Assembly (NCBI GenBank): GCA_937881255.1
Contig: CALGFH010000315.1
Coordinates: 1-6,359, forward strand
Direction of reading: 5' to 3'
DNA: 6,359 bases
From: an uncultured Actinomycetes bacterium
Lineage (GTDB): Bacteria > Actinomycetota > CALGFH01
Below the pieces are notes generated by a model, which did not search any database, was not told where the DNA came from, and saw nothing but the letters and a program-made list of their open reading frames with translations. A program made the position numbers and the translations under genes. This document shows, piece after piece, positions 1-5,167 of the stretch (positions are counted from its first letter, which is position 1; every line of letters begins with the position of its first letter).

Positions 1-50
1 TAGCTTTGCTGGTGTGCCTGGACCGACCGCTCAGGCGAGGATGGGCGTTC

Positions 51-58
51 GGGGAGGA
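51..58 (+). promoter_or_regulatory. Ribosome binding site deciding the start of the CBM-like gene
   Basis: GGGGAGGA lies 7 bases before the ATG at 66. It favours that start over the longer in-frame ATG at 6, which has only 5 bases of upstream sequence in the window and would add a 20-residue extension with no family support. Confidence 0.7.
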
Positions 59-65
59 CGACACC

Positions 66-758
66 ATGGACCAGCGCGCCCTGCCGGTGCCCGAGGAGCC
101 GGACCGGCCACGCGGCCGTCACGAGGCGCCGCGGGGGTCGGTCGGCGGCCCGGCCGGGGCCGTCATCGGGATCGTCGGCGCCGCCGTGGTCGTCGCCGGG
201 GCGCTGGCCACCTGGCTGATCAGCTCGGCCAAGGAGGCGCCCGAGCAGTCGTCGGCCGCCGGGGCGGTCACCACCCAGGGCGGCCCCACCTCACGGCCGC
301 CCGGGCCGGGGTCGTTCGGCAACCTGGTCGGCAACTGGAGCTTCGAGCAGGACCTGAACGGCTGGCAGGTGCTGGGCGCGGCCGACGCCAGCCGGGAGCC
401 GCAGGGGCGGACCTCGGGGTCGAGCGCCTCGGTGCGGGCCCGCGGGCCCGAGCCGGGGCAGGTCGGCCTGGCCCTGCCCGAGGTCGTGGCCACGGCCGAG
501 CGGGGCCAGCGGTATGTCGCCTCGGCCTGGGTGCGCTCCAGCGCCTCCGGCCAGCAGGTCGCCGTCCGCCTGGTCGGGGCCGGCGGCAAGGAGGTCTCCA
601 AGAAGACCGCGGCCACCCTGCCCGGCCTGGAGTGGCGGCGGGTCATCGTCAGCCACACCGTGGTCGGCGCCGGCCCGCTGCGGCTGGAGGTCGTCGCCGA
701 CGGCGTCCCGGCCGGTGACGCCCTGCTGGTCGACGAGGTCGTCGTTCGCCTGGGATAG
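66..758 (+). CDS. Membrane-anchored protein with CBM4/9-like carbohydrate-binding domain
   Basis: This is a hypothetical 230-residue protein. Residues 1-29 are a charged, Pro/Arg-rich cytoplasmic stretch, residues about 30-53 form one hydrophobic membrane helix (AVIGIVGAAVVVAGALATW), residues 54-83 are a Ser/Gly/Pro linker, and residues 85-229 look like a single beta-sandwich. That domain opens with NLVGNWSFEQDLNGW, has YVASAWVRS near the middle and ends with LLVDEVVVRL, the usual layout of CenC/CBM4_9-type modules. No signal-peptidase site or lipobox is seen, so the likely topology is N-in with the domain outside the cell. The start at 66 is preferred over the upstream in-frame ATG at 6 because GGGGAGGA lies 7 bases before it. 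The gene ends 14 bases before the PotD-like gene and is probably cotranscribed with it. The ligand is unknown; sugar binding is inferred from the fold pattern alone, and no catalytic domain is present. Confidence 0.82.
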   Translation: MDQRALPVPEEPDRPRGRHEAPRGSVGGPAGAVIGIVGAAVVVAGALATWLISSAKEAPEQSSAAGAVTTQGGPTSRPPGPGSFGNLVGNWSFEQDLNGWQVLGAADASREPQGRTSGSSASVRARGPEPGQVGLALPEVVATAERGQRYVASAWVRSSASGQQVAVRLVGAGGKEVSKKTAATLPGLEWRRVIVSHTVVGAGPLRLEVVADGVPAGDALLVDEVVVRLG

Positions 759-763
759 AGGAG
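759..763 (+). promoter_or_regulatory. Ribosome binding site of the PotD-like gene, abutting the previous stop codon
   Basis: AGGAG follows directly on the TAG stop (756-758) of the CBM-like gene and lies 9 bases before the ATG at 773. A ribosome terminating on the first gene would cover this site, which suits translational coupling of the two genes. Confidence 0.7.
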
Positions 764-772
764 ATCTGAGAG

Positions 773-1954
773 ATGGCACGAGCCGGCAAGGAAGACCCTG
801 AGCTGAACATGCTCGTGGGGCGGCCCGACCCCCGGGTCCGGCGGCGGAGCTTCCTGCAGGTGGCCGGGCTGCTGGCCGCGGCCGGGGTGGCCGGGTACGC
901 CGGCGGCACGGTGGCCGGGCTGGGCGACGGCGACCCGCCGGGCGCCGTCGCGGCCGCCGACGGCCAGCCGATCGCCGGCAACCGGCGCAACGAGCGGCTG
1001 CTCAACATCTACAACTGGTCGGACTACATCGACGACCGCACCATCCCGCTGTTCCAGGCCCAGGCCAACATCCGGGTCAACTACGACGTCTTCTCCTCCA
1101 ACGAGGACCTCCTGGCCCGGATGCGGGCCGGCCCCACCAGCTACGACATCATCGTCCCGACCAACAACTTCATCCCCACCTACCTGAAGCTCGACCTGAT
1201 CGAGCCGCTGCGCCAGGACCTGATCCCCAACCTGACCAACCTCGACCGGGAGTTCGTCGAGACCGACTACGACCAGGGGAACCGCTACACCGTCCCCTGG
1301 CAGTGGGGCACGACCGGCATCGGCTTCAACCGGGCCAAGGTGCCCGGGGGCAAGCTCGACTCCTGGGCGTCGGTGTTCGAGCCCGACGCGGCCGCCGAGG
1401 GCCGGGTGACCCTGCTACGCGAGGTCACCGACCTGATCGGCTGCGCGCTCATCTACCTCGGCAAGAACCCCAACTCCATCGAGGACGCCGACCTGGCCGA
1501 GGTCGTCAAGCTGGTCCGGGCGGCCAGGCCGAAGCTGAAGGGGTTCACCACCGACACCTACATCGACGAGCTGGCCGCCAACGAGACCTGGGCCGCCCAG
1601 GGCTGGAGCGGCGACGTGTTCCAGGCCCAGGACCAGAACCAGGACGTCAGCTACGCCATCCCCAAGGAAGGGTCGCTGCGCTTCGTCGACGTCATGGCCA
1701 TCCCCAAGGGCGCCCCCCATCCCGCCAACGCCGCCCGCTTCATGAACTACGTGCTCCATCCCAAGGTGCAGGCCCGCATCTCCAAGTACGTCAGCTACGG
1801 CACCCCGGTGTCGCTGGCCAAGCCGCTGCTGCCGACCGACCAGACGGCCGACCCGTCGATCTACCCGCCGGCCTCGACCAAGCTGTCGATCCTCACCCTG
1901 ACCGGCCAGAAGCTGCAGAAGTGGCAGGCGGCGTACGACCAGATCGTCAAGTAG
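773..1954 (+). CDS. PotD-like polyamine ABC transporter substrate-binding protein, Tat-exported
   Basis: This is a 393-residue periplasmic-binding-protein-type protein of the PotD/PotF (spermidine/putrescine) family. Residues 23-29 (RRRSFLQ) followed by a hydrophobic stretch to about 50 form a twin-arginine signal; there is no lipobox cysteine. The mature domain starts near residue 75 and shows family landmarks: NWSDYI (81-86), SSNEDLLARM (108-117), YDIIVPTN (124-131), VPWQWGTTGIGFN (174-186), AQGWSGDV (275-282), IPKEGSLRFVDVMAIP (296-311) and a late HPKVQARI segment. The length is normal for the family plus a long leader. Such proteins capture polyamines outside the membrane and deliver them to a PotB/PotC permease driven by the PotA ATPase. 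None of those partners is in the window; rsmI follows after 10 bases. The exact ligand (spermidine, putrescine or a related cation) cannot be read from sequence, so no potD symbol is assigned. Confidence 0.93.
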   Translation: MARAGKEDPELNMLVGRPDPRVRRRSFLQVAGLLAAAGVAGYAGGTVAGLGDGDPPGAVAAADGQPIAGNRRNERLLNIYNWSDYIDDRTIPLFQAQANIRVNYDVFSSNEDLLARMRAGPTSYDIIVPTNNFIPTYLKLDLIEPLRQDLIPNLTNLDREFVETDYDQGNRYTVPWQWGTTGIGFNRAKVPGGKLDSWASVFEPDAAAEGRVTLLREVTDLIGCALIYLGKNPNSIEDADLAEVVKLVRAARPKLKGFTTDTYIDELAANETWAAQGWSGDVFQAQDQNQDVSYAIPKEGSLRFVDVMAIPKGAPHPANAARFMNYVLHPKVQARISKYVSYGTPVSLAKPLLPTDQTADPSIYPPASTKLSILTLTGQKLQKWQAAYDQIVK

Positions 1955-1976
1955 CCTTCCTGGTATGAAGGAAGGC
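1954..1976 (+). promoter_or_regulatory. Hairpin enclosing the rsmI start codon
   Basis: GCCTTCCT (1954-1961) pairs perfectly with AGGAAGGC (1969-1976), giving 8 bp around a 7-base loop, GGTATGA, which contains the rsmI ATG (1965-1967). The 5' arm begins at the last base of the upstream TAG stop. No T-tract follows, so it is not an ordinary intrinsic terminator. A ribosome finishing the upstream gene would melt the stem, which suggests coupled translation; this role is inferred. Confidence 0.45.
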
Positions 1977-2813
1977 AAGCTGATCGTCTGCGCGACCCCG
2001 ATCGGGAACCTCGAGGACGCCTCGCCCCGGCTGGCCAGGGCGCTGTCCGAGGCCGACCTGGTCGCCTGCGAGGACACCCGCCAGACCCGCAAGCTGCTCG
2101 CCCACCTGGGCGTGACCACCCGCATGACCAGCTACCACGAGGTCGGCGAGCGGGAGCGGGCCCAGGAGCTGGCCGAGCGGGTGGCCACCGGGCTGCGGCT
2201 GGCCCTGGTCTCCGACGCCGGCATGCCGGCCGTCTCCGATCCCGGCTACCACCTGGTCGCGGCCTGCCTGGAGCGGGGGGTGGCCGTCGAGGTCGTCCCC
2301 GGCCCCAGCGCCGCCCTGGCCGCCCTGGTGGTCAGCGGGCTGCCCACCGACCGGTTCTGCTTCGAGGGGTTCCTGCCCCGCCGGCCCGGCCAGCGCGACC
2401 GGCGCCTGGCCGAGCTGGCCACCGAGCCCCGGACGATGGTGTTCTTCGAGGCCCCGCACCGGGTCCTGGCCACCCTGGACGCGATGGTGGCGGCCTTCGG
2501 GCCGGAACGGGCCGGGGCGGCCGTCCGTGAGCTGACCAAGCTGCACGAGCAGGTGCTGCGGGGCCCCCTCGGCCAGGTCCGCGAGCGGCTGGCCGGCCAG
2601 GGCCCGCGGGGCGAGCTGACCCTGGTCGTGGCCGGGGCGCCGGCCGGCGGCGCCGCCAAGGCCAGCCCGGCCGAGCTGGCCGCCGAGGTGGCCACCCTGG
2701 TCGAGGGCGGGACCAGCACCCGGGACGCGGTCACGGCCGTGGCCGAGGCCACCGGCACGGCCCGGCGCAGCGTCTACCAGGCCGTGCTCGACGCCCGGGG
2801 CGAGCCGGGATGA
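1965..2813 (+). CDS. rsmI: 16S rRNA (cytidine(1402)-2'-O)-methyltransferase RsmI
   Basis: RsmI uses S-adenosylmethionine to methylate the 2'-OH of C1402 in the decoding centre of 16S rRNA and acts in the cytoplasm on the 30S subunit. The 282-residue product is close to the usual length of about 280-290. Visible landmarks of this tetrapyrrole-methylase-fold family are LIVCATPIGNLEDAS (6-20), CEDTRQTRKLL (35-45), the glycine-rich VSDAGMPAVSDPG (82-94), VPGPSA (111-116), FEGFLPRR (133-140), FFEAPHR (160-166), ELTKLHE (189-195) and GELTLVVAG (216-224). A C-terminal helical segment (about 234-279) ends with the helix-turn-helix-like stretch often seen in this family. The start at 1965 gives the expected N-terminus, but no Shine-Dalgarno sequence precedes it; initiation probably depends on ribosomes ending the gene 10 bases upstream, or on the hairpin at this junction. 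Placement before metG is a common actinobacterial arrangement. Confidence 0.96.
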   Translation: MKEGKLIVCATPIGNLEDASPRLARALSEADLVACEDTRQTRKLLAHLGVTTRMTSYHEVGERERAQELAERVATGLRLALVSDAGMPAVSDPGYHLVAACLERGVAVEVVPGPSAALAALVVSGLPTDRFCFEGFLPRRPGQRDRRLAELATEPRTMVFFEAPHRVLATLDAMVAAFGPERAGAAVRELTKLHEQVLRGPLGQVRERLAGQGPRGELTLVVAGAPAGGAAKASPAELAAEVATLVEGGTSTRDAVTAVAEATGTARRSVYQAVLDARGEPG

Positions 2814-2822
2814 TGCTAGCCT
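2814..2822 (+). promoter_or_regulatory. Candidate extended -10 promoter element before metG
   Basis: TGCTAGCCT fits the extended -10 pattern TGnTAnnnT and sits in the 48-base gap between rsmI and metG, 39 bases before the GTG start. No -35 hexamer is evident at the normal distance. It is the widest intergenic gap in the window, so an internal promoter here is plausible but unproven. Confidence 0.3.
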
Positions 2823-2861
2823 GACGTCTCGCCCTGCCCCCCCGGAAAGGCACGTCGCACG

Positions 2862-4424
2862 GTGACCGAGAAGGACACCTTCTACCTCACCACCCCGATC
2901 TACTACATCAACGACCTGCCGCACATCGGCCACGCGTACACCACCATCGCGGCCGACGTGCTGGCGCGTTGGCGTCGTGCCCACGGGGACCGGGTGCTGT
3001 TCCTCACCGGCACCGACGAGCACGGCCAGAAGGTGGCCAGGGCGGCCGAGGCGGGCGGGCTGGACCCGCAGGCCTGGACCGACCAGATCGTGGAGCGCTG
3101 GAAGGCCACCTGGGCCGAGCTCGACATCACCTACGACGACTTCATCCGCACCACCGAGGAGCGCCACGTGCTGCCCGTGCAGCACCTGTGGCAGCAGCTG
3201 TACGACCAGGGCGACGTCTACCTGGACAGCTACGAGGGCCTGTACTGCGTGGCCTGCGAGCAGTTCTACAGCCCCGAGGAGCTGGTCGACGGCCTCTGCC
3301 CGATCCACGGCCGGCCGGTGGAGACGGTCCGGGAGGAGAACTACTTCTTCCGCATCTCCAAGTACGCCGACCGGCTGCTGGAGCACTACCGCGACCACCC
3401 CGAGTTCGTCCGCCCCGACACCCGGCGGCGCGAGGTCGTCTCCTTCGTCGAGCAGGGGCTCCAGGACCTCTCGATCTCGCGCTCCAGCTTCACCTGGGGG
3501 GTGCCGATCCCCTGGGACCCCAGGCACGTCATGTACGTCTGGGTCGACGCCCTGCAGAACTACCTGACCGCGGCCGGCTGGGACGCCGACATGGAGCGGT
3601 TCGCCAGGGTGTGGCCGGCCGACTACCACTTCGTGGGCAAGGACATCCTCCGCTTCCACGCCGTCACCTGGCCGGCCATCCTGCTCGCGGCCGGGCTGCC
3701 CCTGCCCCGGACCGTCCAGGCCCACGGCTGGCTGCTGGTCGGGGGCGAGAAGATGAGCAAGACCAAGCTCACCGGCATCGCCCCCCACGACCTGGTGGAG
3801 CCGTTCGGCAGCGACGCCGTCCGCTACTTCTTCCAGCGCGAGGTCGCCTTCGGCCAGGACGGCAACTTCTCCTGGGAGGCGCTGGTCGAGCGCTACAACG
3901 CCGACCTGGCCAACGGGCTCGGCAACCTGGCCAGCCGGGTCACGGCCATGGTCGAGCGCTACCGCGACGGGGTCCTGCCCGGGCCCGGGCCGGCCACCGA
4001 CGCCGAGGTGGCCGTCCAGGAGGCCGCCGGGCGGGCCTACGCCGAGGCCGCCGCCGCCCTCGAGGAGGTCGCCTACGAGCGGGCCCTGGCCGCCATCTGG
4101 CGGTTCGTCGGCGCCGCCAACGCCTACCTGTCGGAGCGCAGGCCCTGGGACCTGGCCAAGGCCGGCGAGGACCTGGCCCTCGACACCACCCTGTACACCG
4201 GGGCCGAGGCGTTGCGGGTGGCGGCCCTGCTCACCGCCCCCTGGCTGACCAGGACGGCGCCGGCCCTGTGGTCGGCCATCGGCGCCCGGGGGGAGCTGGC
4301 CGAGGCCCGGCTGCCCGGCGACCTGGCCTGGGGCGGGCTGCCCCGGGGGGCCAGGGTGGAGCGGGTCGGGGCCCTGTTCCCGCGCCTGGACGCCGAGGGC
4401 AACGTGGCCAGGCGGGCGGGTTGA
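2862..4424 (+). CDS. metG: Methionyl-tRNA synthetase (class I, single zinc knuckle)
   Basis: MetG charges initiator and elongator tRNA(Met) with methionine using ATP in the cytoplasm. The 520-residue product has all hallmarks of a class I enzyme: TTPIYYINDLPHIGHAY with the HIGH motif at 21-24, a zinc knuckle with C129, C132, C146 and H149, and the KMSKT signature at 297-301. FVGKDILRFH and WPAILLAAG lie between the knuckle and KMSKT, and an alpha-helical anticodon-binding domain starts near 365 and includes LSERRPWDLAK with P428-W429. The one-knuckle type and the length match short actinobacterial enzymes; the C-terminal EMAP-II-like tRNA-binding extension found in some homologues is absent. 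The GTG start is supported by the family N-terminus and a weak GGAAAGG (2844-2850) 11 bases upstream. The stop overlaps or nearly touches the start of the GrpB-family gene. Confidence 0.97.
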   Translation: MTEKDTFYLTTPIYYINDLPHIGHAYTTIAADVLARWRRAHGDRVLFLTGTDEHGQKVARAAEAGGLDPQAWTDQIVERWKATWAELDITYDDFIRTTEERHVLPVQHLWQQLYDQGDVYLDSYEGLYCVACEQFYSPEELVDGLCPIHGRPVETVREENYFFRISKYADRLLEHYRDHPEFVRPDTRRREVVSFVEQGLQDLSISRSSFTWGVPIPWDPRHVMYVWVDALQNYLTAAGWDADMERFARVWPADYHFVGKDILRFHAVTWPAILLAAGLPLPRTVQAHGWLLVGGEKMSKTKLTGIAPHDLVEPFGSDAVRYFFQREVAFGQDGNFSWEALVERYNADLANGLGNLASRVTAMVERYRDGVLPGPGPATDAEVAVQEAAGRAYAEAAAALEEVAYERALAAIWRFVGAANAYLSERRPWDLAKAGEDLALDTTLYTGAEALRVAALLTAPWLTRTAPALWSAIGARGELAEARLPGDLAWGGLPRGARVERVGALFPRLDAEGNVARRAG

Positions 4425-4426
4425 CC

Positions 4427-4966
4427 GTGGCCACCCGCGGCACCCAGCCGGTCGAGGTGGTCGACTACGACCCGGACTGGCCGCGCCGCTACGCCGACGA
4501 GCGCGACCGCATCGCCGCCGCCATCGGGGAGGCGGCCCTGGCCATCGAGCACGTCGGCGGCACGGCCGTGCCCGGCCTGCCGGCCAAGCCGGTGATCGAC
4601 CTGATGGTCGGGGTGGAGGACATCGAGCGGGCCGGCCCGGCCGTGGCCGGCCTGATCAACCTCGGCTACGAGTACGTGCCCGAGTTCGAGAGCCAGCTCC
4701 CCGACCGCCGCTACTTCCGGCTGGGCACGCCCGAGACCCACCACGTCCACATGGTCCCGGTGTCGGGCGACTACTTCGAGGAGCACCTGCTGTTCCGGGA
4801 CTGGCTGCGCAGCCATCCCCAGGCGGCCGAGGAGTACGGCAAGCTCAAGCGCGGCCTGGCCAGCCGCTTCCGCCTCGACCGTGACGCCTACCGGGCCGGC
4901 AAGGTGCCGTTCATCGACACCGTGGTCGCCGCCGCCCGCCGCGAGGCCGGCGCCCAGCGCAGCTAG
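4427..4966 (+). CDS. GrpB/UPF0157 family nucleotidyltransferase-fold protein
   Basis: This 179-residue protein belongs to the GrpB (UPF0157) family, which has a nucleotidyltransferase-like fold; the substrate is not well established. Family landmarks are VEVVDYDPDWPRRYADER (9-26), IEHVGGTAVPGLPAKPVIDLM (40-60, containing the family's IEHxGxTxVPGL signature), HHVHMVP (105-111), HLLFRDWLRSHPQAAEEYGKLK (120-141) and the C-terminal AYRAGKVPFID (154-164). The length is typical. The GTG at 4427 is 2 bases after the metG stop; an in-frame TTG at 4421 that overlaps that stop (TTGA) would add only two residues and cannot be excluded. Neither start has a clear Shine-Dalgarno, so translation is probably coupled to metG. 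The last 28 codons, stop included, are duplicated immediately downstream. A link to methionine or isoleucine metabolism is not shown; the position may simply be accidental. Confidence 0.9.
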   Translation: MATRGTQPVEVVDYDPDWPRRYADERDRIAAAIGEAALAIEHVGGTAVPGLPAKPVIDLMVGVEDIERAGPAVAGLINLGYEYVPEFESQLPDRRYFRLGTPETHHVHMVPVSGDYFEEHLLFRDWLRSHPQAAEEYGKLKRGLASRFRLDRDAYRAGKVPFIDTVVAAARREAGAQRS

Positions 4967-5029
4967 GAGCGAGAGATGACCACCACATCAGATGCCAAGA
5001 CCCCCGGGCGTCCCCGTTCCACCGAGGTC
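4883..5029 (+). repeat. Tandem duplication copy A: grpB 3' end plus ilvD-like 5' end
   Basis: This 147-bp unit holds the last 28 codons of the GrpB gene (4883-4966), a 9-base spacer and 18 ilvD-like codons (4976-5029). It is followed without a gap by a second copy. The grpB-derived 84 bases differ from copy B at 4 positions: TAC/TAT and ACC/ACG are silent, GCC/GGC changes Ala to Gly and CGC/AGC changes Arg to Ser. The last 21 bases of the ilvD-like part are identical to copy B, while the spacer and the codons just after the ATG differ more, including 9 extra bases here. Confidence 0.9.
4965..4969 (+). promoter_or_regulatory. Ribosome binding site of the chimeric small gene, overlapping the GrpB stop
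   Basis: AGGAG is formed partly by the TAG stop of the GrpB gene (4964-4966) and lies 6 bases before the ATG at 4976. The same arrangement, at the same distance, precedes ilvD in the second copy. Confidence 0.65.
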
Positions 5030-5113
5030 GACGCCTATCGGGCCGGCAAGGTGCCGTTCATCGACACGGTGGTCGCCGCCGCCCGCCGCGAGGCCGGCGG
5101 CCAGAGCAGCTAG
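4976..5113 (+). CDS. Chimeric small reading frame (IlvD-like head, GrpB-like tail)
   Basis: This 45-residue frame was produced by a tandem duplication. Residues 1-18 (MTTTSDAKTPGRPRSTEV) match the start of the downstream IlvD (MTTTSVPGRPRSTEV) with three extra residues, and residues 19-45 repeat the GrpB C-terminus from DAYRAGKVPFID onward with two substitutions (Ala to Gly, Arg to Ser). It has a good AGGAG 6 bases before its ATG, and its TAG stop contributes to the ribosome binding site of ilvD 9 bases before that gene's ATG. Translation is therefore likely. The peptide has neither an IlvD active site nor the GrpB nucleotidyltransferase signature, so an enzymatic role is improbable. It may be a by-product of rearrangement, or it may act as a leader that hands ribosomes to ilvD. 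An alternative reading is a non-coding duplication scar. Confidence 0.5.
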   Translation: MTTTSDAKTPGRPRSTEVDAYRAGKVPFIDTVVAAARREAGGQSS

Positions 5114-5167
5114 GAGCCACCCATGACCACGACCAGCGTCCCCGGCCGTCCCCGTTCCACCGAGGTC
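5030..5167 (+). repeat. Tandem duplication copy B: grpB-like tail plus true ilvD 5' end
   Basis: This 138-bp unit repeats copy A at an offset of 147 bases. It has 28 grpB-derived codons including the TAG (5030-5113), a 9-base spacer and the first 15 codons of ilvD (5123-5167). It lacks the 9 extra bases found near the ilvD-like start in copy A. After 5167 the sequence continues into ilvD, whereas copy A switches to grpB sequence at the equivalent point. Confidence 0.9.
5112..5116 (+). promoter_or_regulatory. Ribosome binding site of ilvD within the duplicated segment
   Basis: AGGAG shares two bases with the TAG stop (5111-5113) of the chimeric frame and lies 6 bases before the ilvD ATG at 5123. 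It sets the ilvD start and places it under possible coupling with the small upstream frame. Confidence 0.7.

Noticed and set aside
6..65. An upstream ATG that would add 20 residues to the CBM-like protein
   Set aside because: The ATG at 66 has an excellent ribosome binding site at the right distance, and the extra residues show no signal or domain feature.
435..450. A 16-base perfect GC palindrome (CGGGCCCGCGGGCCCG)
   Set aside because: It lies inside a gene and encodes ordinary residues; such palindromes are expected at this base composition and no T-tract or other signal accompanies it.
1954..1976. The junction hairpin read as an intrinsic terminator for the PotD-like gene
   Set aside because: There is no T-rich tail, and the structure contains the next gene's start codon, so a terminator role is unlikely.
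2837..2843. A run of seven C in the metG leader, considered as a slippage or regulatory tract
   Set aside because: It is in a non-coding gap where slippage would not alter a protein, and short C runs are common at this GC content.
1947..3788. A long open frame of over 600 codons on the - strand opposite rsmI and metG
   Set aside because: It is antisense to two certain genes. Its composition (runs of Gly, His, Gln, Val, Asp) is what codon-position bias in GC-rich coding DNA produces, and no family motif is visible.
3977..3990. A 14-base GC palindrome within metG
   Set aside because: It encodes a Pro-Gly linker between the catalytic and anticodon domains, and repeated CCC/GGG codons explain it.
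2969..4426. The GrpB frame staying open through most of metG, which would suggest a much larger protein
   Set aside because: The part before about 4427 translates into Arg/Gly/Pro-rich shadow sequence of metG; GrpB family similarity begins only after the metG stop.
4976..5113. The small frame as a toxin, leader for amino acid attenuation, or mobile-element remnant
   Set aside because: Its two halves are fully explained by copies of the flanking genes, it lacks a run of branched-chain codons, and there are no inverted repeats or target-site features.
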